Assembly (NCBI GenBank): GCA_031216445.1
Contig: CM062213.1
Span: 2,082,501 to 2,146,500 of the forward strand
DNA: 64,000 nt
Reading direction: 5' to 3'
From: Lateolabrax maculatus
Lineage: Eukaryota > Chordata > Actinopteri > Acropomatiformes > Lateolabracidae
Under the pieces are notes generated by a model that saw only the letters and a program-made list of their open reading frames with translations, was not told the DNA's origin and did not search any database. Positions 36,357 through 48,328 of the stretch are shown one piece after another; position 1 is the first letter of the stretch, and the number at the start of each line of letters is the position of its first letter. The position numbers were made by a program, and so were the translations under genes.

Positions 36357-36410
<54 letters not shown>
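36357..36410. repeat. (GT)n microsatellite
   Basis: About 27 uninterrupted GT units. Confidence 0.97.
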
Positions 36411-36412
<2 letters not shown>

Positions 36413-36543
36413 ACACCTGGCTCAGAGCAGTTGGCAGACAGGTGTGTGTTCACTTTAGCAGAGTAGGTCACCTCCCACACAAGCATAATGTCCTTCACTG
36501 CCCTGCTGTTGGAGGAGCATCAGTGACACCACAGAGCCAGTTA

Positions 36544-36544
<1 letters not shown>

Positions 36545-36589
<45 letters not shown>

Positions 36590-36616
36590 AACAGACAGAC
36601 AGACAGACAGACACAC
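36545..36616. repeat. (CA)n followed by (CAGA)n
   Basis: About 20 CA units, a CGCACAAA break, then five CAGA-type units. Opposite in sense to the GT tract at 36357-36410. Confidence 0.95.
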
Positions 36617-37477
36617 AGACATGCACACGCACACTCACCAGACATTTCACTTTTTTTGAAACGACGCTGAAGATTATAAACTTACAGAAATCTTAAACTT
36701 TTACCCCAATTAACTACTATTGCCAACAAAACTCCAAACCAAATGTCCCTAAATGCCAACAGTGCACAGCACACACATAACGCCATGCACAAACACACAC
36801 ACACACTTCACACAGCGTCTTTAGGGATTCTTCACTATCTGGGCAGCCAGCCCTGCTGCTGATTTTATTCTAAAGAGAAACTGGTGCATTATATTTAAAG
36901 GTCAGAGTGGAGGGACCTTTGTTAGCTGAACTTTACCAGTTTAGAGACGAACTGATGAGAAATGTCAGTCAAGGGTTTTTACTTTAAAGCTGCGTTACTC
37001 TGCATGGCAGCAGTGTTATTCAGACATAAATTATATGTCACAAAATGAACAACACAACAAGACCCACATGTTACAATGAGTCCTACACACTGATTCATTG
37101 AGTGCAGCGTGCAAAATATCAAACTTCTGCTGATAGAGCAGAGGTTAATATGACAGCCAGTGTGGACCAACAGGGAGGTTTATACAAACTGACAAACCCA
37201 GAAAAACAAAACCTGGTTTTAACACATTCACTGTTAGCAGTTAGTGTAGCAAGGAACTGAGATTTAACTAAATTTTCAACAAAATACTTGTTTGCTAAAA
37301 AATGGGTTTTTTTCTGCAAAAATATAATACAATTAACTGAATCTTTAAAATAATAATTTAAAATATTTTTTTGTTTTAATTTGGTATGCGTGCTAACAAA
37401 AGAAAAACAACAACGAAAAAAAAAAAATCAAATCCACAACAAATTAAATCTATAAGGAAACTTGGAGAGTGAGGGAC

Positions 37478-37632
37478 TCTACATCGGATCCGGATCGGCT
37501 CAAAAATGTAATGGGATCTTGCTTGGCCCTTCCACGAGTTTCATGAAAATTGGTCCAGTAGTTTTACATTAATCCTGCTGACAAACAGACAAACAGACGG
37601 CACCGAAAACACAACCTCCTTGGCAGAGGAAA
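37478..37632 (+). mobile_element. Fish dispersed repeat, likely LINE 3' end
   Basis: CACGAGTTTCATGAAAATTG, GGTCCAGTAGTTTT, AATCCTGCTGACAAACAGAC and ACAACCTCCTTGGCAGAGG occur in the order of a very common teleost repeat. It has been linked to non-LTR retrotransposon tails, which is memory-based. Only this end is present and no reverse transcriptase frame was seen next to it. Confidence 0.6.
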
Positions 37633-38162
37633 AAAGAGCTCGGTAGCACAAAGTTTTGGAAAAAGAACCTGAATAGATCATTTACATTCTATTAACCCCA
37701 AACACTAAACCATGCCATAAAACAGAATTTTATGAAGTCTGTCATATTCAGTGTTTGTTGTCTGTGTCACATGTTCATTTATCTCTACAGTCACTTATGA
37801 AGCCGTAGTTGTTGTCGACTGGACCGATTTCTATAAATCTCCGTGGCCCCCGATGGTCCAGATAAGCTGATGGACCTCAAAGTGCGAAGTTCTCTACGAT
37901 GCTGCTGGATTAGAGACGAGTCAGAGCAGGAAGGCGTTTCCTCAGCGAGACGCAGAGATTCGTTTCGACCAGCGAGCCTATTGTAGAGAAACCAGGTGAT
38001 TAGGGTGGAACTAACAGGATTGGGCTGATGCCTCGCTGCTCTGCACACACACTCACACGTTCACATTTAGATACGCAAACACACAACACAACAAGGCGTG
38101 CAAAGATATGAATGCATACTGTAGCATGCAATTATATGCTGGTTGCACACGTGGCACACGTG

Positions 38163-38226
<64 letters not shown>
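38163..38226. repeat. (CA)32 microsatellite
   Basis: A perfect run of about 32 CA units, preceded by two copies of ACGTGGCAC. Confidence 0.98.
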
Positions 38227-38229
<3 letters not shown>

Positions 38230-39334
38230 GTAAAGTTCCATGCATGTCGTTCCAAGTTGTGGTTTGTCACTTACAAACAGTATAAAACAGATTATATTTT
38301 ACATTTACCATCTCTACTTTCTATTCTTAGACTCTTATCATAACTACTGTTGTAAACTGTTGCAAATTCTGTTTAACCCAATAAAACATTCAGTCGATTT
38401 TCTACCTGTAAGTTCATTGCCTGCTGCTGCTCTGTTACTCCACTCTTGAAAGAAAGATTTTGTGACCCTTGAAAAAAGTTGGAGTAATATTGTGAATATT
38501 GGTTTAAAAGATCACGGTTTTTAATCTTGACATGTTTGTGTGGTTCTGTTCAGCTCTTTTGGGCCTCAGTGCCTGTTGCAGCAAAGTAAAAGAGAGTTTC
38601 TGTACAGAGGGAGGTGGGGTGTACTGTTGATAGCAGTTTAGCTGAGCTCTCTTTGTTAAACAGTGCTCTCTACCGCACTACTTTCAAGATCCCTGATATT
38701 TGATTTGCATGAGGAAACCTGAGCTTCAACTTTTTCTTTCTTATTATCCCTGCTGTGCTGCATCCCATTGCCCTTGCTGTAACCTACTGAAATGAATGGC
38801 AGTACGCCGCCCACAGCCAAGCTGTTATGTTAGTCCACTGTAACTCAAGGTTTTCTCTGGAGGTGCAGCTGCAACAAGATCTGATTTTCACTTGCAAGGT
38901 AGCTTTTTTCACAACCATACCCCTGTCTGTGTGCCTATCTGTGACTTGAACTGCTTTTTTAAAGACTCATACTCTTATGAGTGTATCAACTTGCTGTCTG
39001 AGACATGTTTTCACATATATTGTACAAATTGGTACCATCTTTAAAATATTTTACAGTTGCATTTAAGGTATTCCATTTCATATAGGTAGCAGTCTGTGTG
39101 TCTAAAAACAGAAAAGTACTCAACATCAACAAGAGTCCCTTCTTAAACTTGACTGTTAAAGAGTCACAGCTGGAGTGTGGGACTTTAACATGTACATTTA
39201 TATCTGTTACATTCAAGCCCCTCGCCAAACAAGTTCACACAATGCTGATTGAGCCTCCATCCGCAGTATACCAGAGTTTTAAATCTGGTGTCTGTGACGA
39301 CATTCCCACGCTGACACACCGGTAGTGATGCGTT

Positions 39335-39407
39335 TAATGCCTAACGGAAATGATTGGTTTGCCAGAGCTGAAGGGGCGGAGCAACTGTAGCTGCAGACAC
39401 TAGGAGT
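39335..39407 (+). promoter_or_regulatory. Promoter-like sequence (inverted CCAAT and GC box)
   Basis: GATTGGTTT (inverted CCAAT box) and AGGGGCGGAGC (GC box) lie 20-60 bases before an ATG in good context at 39408. The arrangement resembles a TATA-less promoter or the 5' UTR of a gene, on the strand opposite to dock3. It could equally be the 5' end of a transposable element. Confidence 0.3.
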
Positions 39408-39470
39408 ATGGCGGAGCCCGTGGTGGAAAAACCCAAGAAGTCCAAGGAAAGGTTCAGATGCTCCAGATAA
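39408..39470 (+). pseudogene. Short ORF at start of a broken coding fragment
   Basis: The ATG opens a 20-codon frame, MAEPVVEKPKKSKERFRCSR, and ends at TAA. Another frame continues the basic, charged character beyond the break (GSDAPDKKETQREDYSQKRK) up to a possible donor GAG|GTAACT near 39551. The pattern suggests the first exon of a retroposed or transposon-encoded protein that has lost its frame by a small indel near 39450. The family is not recognised. A true 20-residue peptide is less likely. Confidence 0.3.
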
Positions 39471-39644
39471 AAAAGAAACTCAGAGGGAGGATTACAGTCA
39501 AAAAAGAAAACTATTGACCGTGACAGCAGCGCGCTGGCTGGACTACGAGAGGTAACTCCGGAGTTGTAGCAGAATCACTAAGCTTTTCTATTAGATGCAA
39601 GAGGCATCACTTGAGTTTGTTTTTTTTTGGCCAACTGTTGTATT

Positions 39645-39760
39645 GAGTTTCAAACGTAGACTGTATACGCCATCCTCGGCCTCCGTGACGCCGCCTGTTG
39701 GTTTGTGGACGTCTGTTTTCAAGCTGCTAGTTCTGCGATTGTAAATGTCACTTCAAATTT
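39645..39760 (+). mobile_element. Fish dispersed repeat, 5' part
   Basis: GTAGACTGTATACGCCAT, TCCGTGACGCCGCCTGTTGG and TTTGTGGACGTCTGTTTTCA resemble the start of the same repeat family whose middle and end lie at 43.44-43.87 kb (CTGTATAAAAGAAGTGGACG). Recognition is from memory of perciform introns. Confidence 0.5.
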
Positions 39761-41721
39761 GTGTTTCTCGGACTGTCATTGATGATTAACTCATTTAAAA
39801 CCATCTCCAAACCAAACCAGAAATGTTTCTTATTTTATCACCTCTCACCTGCTCCGTCTGCCTATTTCTAAGATGAAATACAAAAACCAAGCAGAGGATC
39901 TCTCTTGTGTTAATACTGCTACTATCTACAGCACAGAACACCCAGCAAGGAAACACAACCACTGGAGAAAACATGGCTGTGTAGATATAATAAAGCTAGA
40001 CAGGAAAGCCTCTTATGGACCCACAGAGCAAAGTAAAAAAAAAATAGAAGGCTGGTGCATAGAAGACAATGGGACCGAGCAGGACAAAACACAAAAGAGG
40101 TTCTTTTTTAAGACAAAAACCCAGAAGCCTGTTAGCTCGTGATCCAGACATGGCGCTTTAAAAAGGAAGGTTGGATATGAAGCTGTTAGTGTGAGTCATA
40201 TCAAGCGCAGGGTCAGGGAGGCTGCTCAAATAAAATCTGACTGATGATTACCTAATCACACCGCATTCATCAGATATAACAGTTAACCTGCTGCAGTACT
40301 TAAAGTCACACACGCACTCTGATAAGTTAACCTCTGGGTTTTGTTTTTTCTTCTAAACTGCACAGAATATTAAGTGGAAATGAAGACATTTTGACAAATG
40401 CAATCTACTTTTCTACAATCTATCAGATCTAATCAGACTCAATTTCTTCCTGTAAATAGAGGGATTTTTATTTTTTGTTACTACATGAGTTGCACAAAAT
40501 TTTCATCACCTAATCCATTTTCTACTCCCTGTTTATGAAGCGGCTTCACAAGATGAACTACCAATCTGTTATACAGGACACATACAATAGATCCTACTGC
40601 ATGATAATAATCTACAACATGGACATTAAAATGTATGAACCTGGAATGGCTGTGGGTTCATTTCCAAGTGAGATTAGCTTTGCAGTCTCCTATACACAGA
40701 CAGAACTGTGAAGCAATGTGGGCAAAAGCATCAAACCAGAGATATGTGTTGAAGCTGCACTGGCAGCTTTGAATATGAAGTATAGGAAGTGCTGCAGTAG
40801 GGTTGTTTTCTCTGAGGGGTATAATAAGAGACACAGTTTGTAATACCTGCATGTTACTCTAAAGGTGTTGGTTTGCTCAACCACTGGTAGTTTGTACGAT
40901 GTGTCGTCCGACCACGTCAGAAAGGAAAAGTGTTTCTAGCTGTGGTTCTGTGGTCACACTCGAAGGTGGAGTGAAAAGCCGGTCATCACAGAGAGGGGCG
41001 AGGCGCGATAATCCTATAAATATGGCAATAAAGGCTCATGCTTTCAGTCTCTCCTGGAAGGAATTCATAGTGTTGTACCGTGTCGTACACTGATGTTTTC
41101 ATGGCCTTGAAGGCATTAAATGCTATTTGCTTTGCAGAGTCTGGTCACAACTAACACATATCTGTAGTTGCTGTTGGGTCAAAACCATGTAAGTACTAAG
41201 TTACATGGTTATGTATTGAGGATGTTTCACAACCATCATGTCAAAAGACCTCTTGTTTAGTTTAAAGAATACATTTAGAAATTGGAAGTCTTTTATACTT
41301 GAAATGTTTTCGAGGTATGCTGGATTCATCAAACAATAGTGGGACATCATTAGCTGGAGCTACAGGGCATGTTTGTAAAAAACAAGACTTCTCTGCAGTG
41401 TCACATTGTTATCATAGTTACTGTGATGTACAGAAGATCTTCACAACATACAAACTGCTACAGGCTGTTCTGCAATCACAGATCAGACCATGTGCTGCTG
41501 CGCTGGGCTCCACCAAACAACAGAACATGTTACTTTGTTACTGAGAATGAAAGAAGACGCCATACAGAAGGTCTCCTGCTATCAATGTTACCATGAACTA
41601 AAACAGTAAGGTTTTAACAACTAAAGGGATTAATTAGAACTTACTAAGACATCACTCTGGTGCACAGTTGTATTGCCTTAAACATCTCATTGATGATGAG
41701 TAAAATTAGTCCCAAATTACT

Positions 41722-41955
41722 ACAGGCCCAATCCCAATCTCCACACTCACGGATTTAAGGACTTTGAGTCCTGCTCAGCGCATGAGGCTTCAGGGCTGTC
41801 CCACTGTCTTCAAACGCATAAGGGCTCTGATGTGGACTTTTCAACCCTTTCACTGAATCCACATATCTGGGATATTGGTGACGTTTAAAACGTGTTTGTC
41901 CTGCCCCCCATAAAAAGTACACAAACCAAGCATGTATGGTGTTAAGATCTGGCAT
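41722..41955. mobile_element. Candidate degenerate DNA-transposon remnant
   Basis: AGGCCCAATCCCAATCT and CTGTCCCACTGTCTTC are of the kind found at and near the ends of fish DNA transposons with CCCAAT-type termini. No matching right end was found, so the call is weak. Confidence 0.3.
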
Positions 41956-42971
41956 TCTGTCTCGATAGTTCCTTGGTTTACATCATGCAGCTTTGTTGCA
42001 CTTGTTTCTACATTTCTCTCCCTTCCTTTCCTGTCATCTCTTTTCTGTTTAGCGTCAATAAAGACATAAAATGCTCCCCCACAAAGTACAATTAGCTAAT
42101 CGAAACGTCACAGTCCAGTGTTGAAAAGATACACAATTAAACTGTATTATGTCACAGATTTAACACTGCAAAATGCTTCGACGAGGAAGGAGTGCATATA
42201 GATTCATATTTTACATAATGTAGTTGGCCCATAGGACTTTAGATTACTTGAGTGGCTAATTATAGTTGTATGCAAGGCAACTCAGCTAAATTTATGCATT
42301 TGTAGTTTTTTTTTCTGCATTTTTGTGCCATAGGCAGGTTTTTTTTTAAATACTGAGGTCGTGACTCCTACATGCAGCCTTTGGGGATACGTTTTTTTCC
42401 CTGATTACACAATGTGTTCACAGGAATAAGGTTAAATATCGCATTTGTACTTTGTAATGCATACACTTTTTAAGTGAATGGCTGGTTGTTTGTTGGGAAT
42501 CATATATTACTCTAACAATCAGAAGGTTATGTGCATCAGTGATTGACTAACTCTTTGTTTTTACGGTATAAACTTCATGCAAGACTCTTCACTTAAACAA
42601 CTTAAACATCGTCACCATTGTGTCAAGTTGAAATTCTGCCAGAAAATGAGAGCAAACATAATAGATGAATAAATGAAGAGAAAAGCAAACGGGTTAGGCA
42701 GAAAGCATGAGGATGGAGAGAAAAATCCTGCAATTTATTTACATAAATCTCTTTCACATTAAAAATGCACTCAGAGATGTTGGCTGTATAAATAACCCAC
42801 TCCTCAACATCACCACAACAGAGAAAGACGGGAAGAAAGACAGTCGGAGATGTGGAAAGAAAAAGACGGAATGGATAAATCAAGCGGAAAAGTTTAAGAG
42901 AAGGAATGTGTTATTAGTCAAACAGTCTGAGAGGAAAGAGTTAGAGAGAAGAAGCTGTCAGTCTCCCTTAC

Positions 42972-43012
42972 CTTGACATTTGGCTTCCTCGTTGAGAATC
43001 CTCTGTACCATC
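42972..43012 (-). CDS. dock3: dock3 exon 3: SH3 core WYRG segment (41 bases)
   Basis: A very short exon of 41 bases between a TTTCTTTCAG acceptor and a GTAAGG donor. Its first two bases complete the glycine codon left open by exon 2; 13 codons follow and it ends exactly on a codon. The peptide is (G)WYRGFSTRKPNVK. The GWYRG motif is the conserved tryptophan strand of SH3 domains, which forms the floor of the ligand groove. Human DOCK3 has the same length here, with Val for Phe and Lys for Arg. Skipping this exon alone would shift the frame. Confidence 0.96.
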
Positions 43013-43435
43013 CTGAAAGAAAACACAAACATGAGTGACTAAGACGGACGAGCAGACGCTGAGATTCAAGAAATCAAAACGGTTATGAGTCAGCAGTCTG
43101 ACTGAATATGCAAGGCGACATCGGCTGGAACATTTTAACATTTTTCAACGAGATTTCAGTTTGTAAAAGAAAAAGGAGAGGACCATACTACTGAATGGAA
43201 ACCAATGTCTGACTCACAAAGTAAAAAAAAACATTAAAAAACATGAAATTCCACCAATCATAAGAAAATGGTCCGTATTCGTGATTTGGGGCTCAACACT
43301 GGTTTGGTCCTTAACACCATTCCAGGTTTATACATTTTAATGTCCATGTTGTAGATTCTGACAAAGCCAGAAAGATAAAGTGACACACACGATGCCTAAA
43401 ACTAAAGTCAGAGTGTGCTCTGTTATACCATCTTT

Positions 43436-43872
43436 GTGAGGACCAACCACAGGCTGTATAAAAGAAGTGGACGCAGCCTCTTTGGCGTTTTGTTTTTTTT
43501 GGAATCAGAACTGATGTTTTTTGGACGAGAGGGTAGCGCTGCCTTCTTTTCTGGTTGGTAGCAACTTGTCAATCACGTCTTAAAGCATATGCTGCTTTAT
43601 CGTCTATTTTCCTCTAAACGGGACCATCATTTACTAAAAGAACATCCTGTTGGACTGAAGAAGACTTGAAACTAGCAACTGAGACCCTTAAGTCATTAGG
43701 AAAATGTTTCCTGAGGTAATAAATCAGGTGAGAAGTCGGGTCATTTTCTCATTGACTTCTATACAATCACACTTCTTTTTGCAGCCAGTGGAGTCGCCCC
43801 CTGCTGGCTGTTAGAGAGAAAGCAGGTTTGAGGCTCTTTTCAGACTCTGAGGTTTTTGCTTGGGACCAACAT
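43436..43872 (+). mobile_element. Fish dispersed repeat, long copy
   Basis: About 430 bases carrying the ordered motifs GCTGTATAAAAGAAGTGGAC, GAGGGTAGCGCTGCC, GCTTTATCGTCTATTTTCC, GAAGAAGACTTGAAACTAGC, TCATTAGGAAAATGTTTCC, GAGGTAATAAATCAGGTGAG, GACTTCTATACAATCAC and GGAGTCGCCCCCTGCTGGC. This is a repeat common in perciform introns as I recall it. It is non-coding, and its transposon class is not clear from the sequence. Confidence 0.7.
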
Positions 43873-46800
43873 GAGAACTTAGAGTGAGGACATCGTTTGA
43901 TCAATCAAAATAAACAGAAAACATCTGCATTATTCAATTGGATAATGATAACTAGGTCTGCTATATCTCCATTGTAGAATAGAGGTTTTTCAGTAAACTG
44001 TTAAAACAAAGAACATGAACTACAGAGTTTTGTTAAAGCACAGGTCTATTTTATGCTCAAATTTATCGGTGGGGAGTTTCAAGAACTAGCCTTAACTGTT
44101 CGAAGTTCAGAGTCAGAACCAGATCAGTGACATGCAGGGAGCCGGGTCAAGGCCTGGGTTCACACTTACTGAGATGTACTACATGACCATTTTGTGGGAA
44201 AGTCAAAAATCCTCCTCCTGCGAGTCTCAGAGAGAGAACACTTCTTTCCACATGGACAGACATTCATCAGATGCCTCTGGGAGTAGAAAGCTGTCACGAA
44301 AGTTGACTCAACTTGAAGTAAAACCTTGACAGCTGAAAATGACTTGTATCCAGGGACTAAATATGTACAGGGGAGCACCCACACGTCCTCTCAGACTGTT
44401 GGGACATCATTTGTCTCAATCCAAGTGGAAACTAAAATGATTGTGTCTCTTGGAAATTTAAGGCTTGGGTGACCACTGTCTGTCAGGCAAAAGAGACATT
44501 TATTCATATCAAAATGAAGCACATTATTACTTTGACCTTCTTAGACTTCTTCTTTTATCAGAGTTTACAGTATTCTGACATTATCTGAATCACCACCTTG
44601 TTCATCTTATGCTCCATAACAAACACATTTTCAAACAGCTGTGTAAAGAAAAAGTTTTCCTAAAAAACTGTAAAATAACGGCACCTACCATGAAACAGTA
44701 ATAGCCTTGATTATCACCGATTACCTGATCCTGATTAAACATTTATAAAAATGGTCCAGCGATACCATCACTAACACTGCATCAGCCAGGATGCTTCTTA
44801 TTAACTTTCATCTTATCTTCCTCTAAAATCATGAGCTCCATTTCTCAGCAGTTCTACATAATCTGATATGAATATGGAGATGGAGGCTTAATTGGCCGCT
44901 TAATTAATAACCAATCAAGATTCATTTATCACCCTTGTTAAGATGGCTGTGTTTACTCCCTAGCCTCTCATCTATATGGAAATCAGACTTGGGCTGGACC
45001 AGCAGTGTCTAGGTCTATTTGTGAGGGTTGAAATGAGGACGGGTGTGTGTGCGTTTGTGTAGCAGAGTGAGTTCACTGCATCTGTAAGAGATGAGAACAA
45101 CACAAAAGTCGGCTGAAAGATGGGGAAAAACATGAATTTGTATGTGTGTATTTGATTATTCTATATTTGTGAAAGCTGAGGTGACAGAGCAGGTGTTTGT
45201 GCGAGCAGCAGTGTGCACGCAGGTGCATGTATGAGCCTAATTTGTCCGTTGTCATACAGCCTTTCTCTGAAGAAGAGTAATCATCTCGCCTCCCGTATCC
45301 AAACGGCTCACTAAGTGGTTATTAGAATAATCATTTTGCACTATTATGAAAATAATTCATAATAATAATCACTGTAAATCATCAAGGAGCCACTTTTGTG
45401 GAGTTAATGCAGGTCCAGACTGAACCCCTCATGAATACAGCATTATACAATAGATGCAGGTCTCCATCAAGCTATCAAATCAGCCAAATATGAGTCTTAA
45501 CTGATGCTTCGTGTCCCTGTAGAGCTACTTTATGAAAAAAGGAATTGCTTGTTGATGCAGTAATAGTACCCAAGAGGGCGTTTTTCATTGTAATTATGGT
45601 TATGACAGTGATTCATTAGAGGTGTGAGCTGCAGCTGAGCCACCAGCTACTAACTGTAAACACAACAGGCTCAGTTTATACAACAGGTATTGATTGATTA
45701 GTGTCAAATCAGAATACTGTGAAAACATTAATAACAAGAAGGCCAAGAAAAACATTACTAACTAGGACCATGGTGCCGACCACTTTACATCCTTCTGCCT
45801 TTCAGCTGGTTTTGGATATAAAACAGTTGTTTTTTTGGAAATGTACAACTTTGCTGTCTCACTGTGTTTTACAGCAGAAAATAGAGCTAAAGGCAATACT
45901 GTTTCCTGTGTTTTGCATAATGAACAATATAGTGTCGAGTGAACACAGAAGTTCATTTACAAAATGACTCATGTCACCCACATCCCAATCTAATGCTATG
46001 GTTATCTCCTCACAGCCTGATTGTTAAATATGTAACTGTACACAATAGCAGCAGCTTGCTATAAAAGATTTGTTACAGCTGAAAAGCCTCTCCAAAATAA
46101 TGAGAGGCTGCTCTTAAACTGTGACTGTGGGTTCTTCAGTAATGCTGACAGTGCAAGAGTCAAAATCTCATATTTAAATTGCTGCTACGCCCTTAATCGA
46201 AGTCTAATGCTTTCTCAAGTGTAATGACTGTAATCTATATTTTAAGAATGGAACTTGGGGATTGCATTCCTGCAGCCTGGCTGCCATTTCCATATCACTG
46301 TCATTATAGTCATTGAGTTTCTGTCTGGGGAGGATAATTTGGCATTAGTGCAGGCAGAGGAGTGCTAGCAGCAGTGCAAGAGGGCAGGGAAAGACAATTT
46401 TAGGAAAGATTTTCCTTGCATCTTGAACACTCTCAGTGTACTTTCTGGATAAAAGCTATGCAGTATTTCTGCAGCAGCCGAACCAGCAACGATGACACAT
46501 CCACTCACTCACTCAGACACACACACACACACAGTACTAGGTGGTATTTTAATGCTCAGACAAAAGTGTAGAGAAATGAGAGTTCAGGAAAAAGAGAAAG
46601 GTAATAAAACGTATCATCGATGACATTTCTTAGTCAGCATTACTGGACAAAGTTACTGTAAAGAAAGTATTTAAAAAAAACAAAAACATGTTTGCCTCAG
46701 TATAAATACTTACCAATCACACAAAACAAGCACTCTCTCATGAACATCCATTCTCCACAACTAGCCAGCCATTGTTTGGGGGGTATTTCTAAAGATGTAT

Positions 46801-47289
46801 TTGCATGTTCAGATAATTACAGAAGCTGGGGGAATCTTGAAACTACCATGGGGATCTTGGACAAAAGTTAGCCCTGGTTTGCCCTGATAATCACTGTGTG
46901 TGAAAAGGAAAGCTGTGATGCCAGCCTATGCCACAAGGGCTCAGATAATAGCCCATGTCCCTCGCTAGAAGGGTTGCATTTCATAACGAGAGCAAATTGG
47001 ATGCTGACTGGATGCCAGCGTCAGCTCAGGGTTGAATATAAGGCTGGTCAATGCAAGCAAACAATAAGAGAGGAGAGAAAATGTAGAGGGGGGGAAGATG
47101 GGAAGAGGAAAGAAAGGATAAAGAATAGAGTTGAGAGGAAGGGCGAGGAAAGTAAAGAGGATTGTAGGAGATGACAACACTTAGGGAAGTGGAGGCCAGA
47201 AGAGAGAAGCAAAGTAAACCCATGTCGTTCTCTGTTCTCTATCAACTGAACATTTCTCCCTCTCTCTCTCTCTTTCTTTCTCATGGGCA

Positions 47290-47306
47290 TCCCCCCCCCC
47301 CCCCGG
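47290..47306. repeat. Poly-C run
   Basis: About 14 C followed by GGGG, after a (CT)n-CTTTCTTTCTC stretch. A position where assembly length is unreliable. Confidence 0.9.
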
Positions 47307-48244
47307 GGTAAAGAGAGACCCAATCAGCCCCTGGCAGTCGATCGATGGTAGCGGCCTGCCCAGCTGCGGTTAATGAAGCACATACTCACTCATTATCTGC
47401 AAAAGACAACACTTCCTGGCTTCAGACACATCCTGGCTTGAGTTGCTAATTTCTGTGAGTCAAAGTAGGAATAACAATGGGAGTAACACCGGCTAATAAC
47501 TTGGGCTCTCTTCCAGGCCTGCACTAGGATATTACAGACGATTTGCACTCATTATTCGAGAGACCTATGGATGCAGCAATGAGTACGGGTATTACTTTGT
47601 TTTTACTGTGACAACACAGCCGCAGCAGCATTAATGTGGAAGCGTTTCTATCTAGTGTCCTCATGAAAATCTGGGGGAAACTGACCTTGATTCATTACAG
47701 CTTTACAACATTTTAGATAATTCTACACAAAGTAACTCAGCAGTGTGTGTTTACAGGCCTTCTGAATTGACGCAGGAACTGTTGGTGGCATAAGAAACAC
47801 CACAACATGATAATATGTTATCTTATTGAGGTTATCATGCTCAGAGGGAGATCATTGAATACCCACATCAGTACCATAAGAGCAGCTCTCTGACATTAAT
47901 TAATGTTATTCACATTTGCACTATAGCTGTTTAAAAATCTGATTACAGGTTCACAAGAGAGTTCTTAAGTCAGCAGACAGGTGACAACTTGGTATTCTGT
48001 CCCGATGTGGTTAATTTAACAGGAAAGGAAGAAAAATATTATCAAGTAAGAAGAATTTCATAGCAGCTCTAAACCATTTTTCTTCTTCCTTTTCATGTTT
48101 CAGGTGGAATTTTGCCATTTTGTTGCACGGCACAGTTTAAAACAGATAAAAACCTGTAAGTCCATATATCTAACAATGATCAAGGACTTACTGACGTATC
48201 AGCCATCCGGCCTCATTAGCACCTCATGAAGGTAGAAGCCTTAC

Positions 48245-48328
48245 CTTCACATTTTTCCAGAATCTGCACCGTCTCTCCCACCTCCAGAGCCAAACCCTGA
48301 GTCACGGAGCCCCGGAAGTTGCAGATCA
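48245..48328 (-). CDS. dock3: dock3 exon 2: first half of SH3 domain
   Basis: An 84-base exon. It starts after a CCACAG acceptor with the last two bases of a valine codon, carries 27 full codons, and ends with the first base of a glycine codon before a GTAAGG donor. The peptide reads ICNFRGSVTQ then GLALEVGETVQILEKCE. It corresponds to about residues 13-41 of human DOCK3 and forms the first strands of the SH3 domain; the usual ALYDF signature of SH3 domains is replaced in DOCK proteins by a VICxFRG-type sequence, as here. Differences from the human protein (Asn for Ser, Thr for Pro, Ala for Val, Val for Ile) are conservative or lie in a loop. In DOCK proteins this SH3 domain folds back on the DHR2 domain until ELMO binds. 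The exon before it, with the start codon, was not found up to position 64000. Confidence 0.97.

Larger units (their letters stand above)
27159..42971 (-). other. dock3: dock3 intron 3 (about 15.8 kb)
   Basis: No supported exon. The intron holds the longest microsatellites of the window (29.6, 30.6, 33.3, 36.4, 38.2 kb), a dispersed repeat at 37.5 kb, a promoter-like fragment with a short ORF at 39.35-39.56 kb, a second dispersed repeat at 39.65 kb and a candidate DNA-transposon remnant at 41.7 kb. Frames of 175 (34251-34778) and 193 codons (36115-36696) are serine-rich or run through GT/CA tracts and are not supported. Confidence 0.85.
43013..48244 (-). other. dock3: dock3 intron 2 (about 5.2 kb)
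   Basis: No supported exon. It contains the dispersed repeat at 43.44-43.87 kb, a short CA tract at 46.5 kb and a poly-C run at 47.29 kb. The stretch 46.17-46.45 kb is free of simple repeats and looks no more coding than its surroundings. Confidence 0.85.
1476..48328 (-). other. dock3: dock3 gene, 5' coding part (exons 2-6 with introns)
   Basis: This span covers five exons that join in one frame on the minus strand to encode the N-terminus of a DOCK-family Rac exchange factor. DOCK3 acts with ELMO to activate Rac1 in neurons and affects axon growth and cell adhesion (established for the family). The choice of DOCK3 over its closest paralogue DOCK4 rests on exon 5 (VVPLEDPIVTEV, EWASLWKQLYV) and exon 6 (KHKVDLFYK, QLLSGHLTQDQ), which match DOCK3 as I recall it, while DOCK4 differs at many of these positions. 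Introns measure about 5.2, 15.8, 6.4 and 19.0 kb. The first coding exon and all exons after the sixth are outside the window, so the catalytic DHR2 and membrane-binding DHR1 domains are not seen. Exon numbers are inferred from the mammalian gene. Confidence 0.95.

Noticed and set aside
36115..36696. 193-codon plus-strand frame
   Set aside because: Runs through two GT tracts and a CA tract, giving valine/cysteine and histidine/threonine repeats. No conserved motif or splice context.
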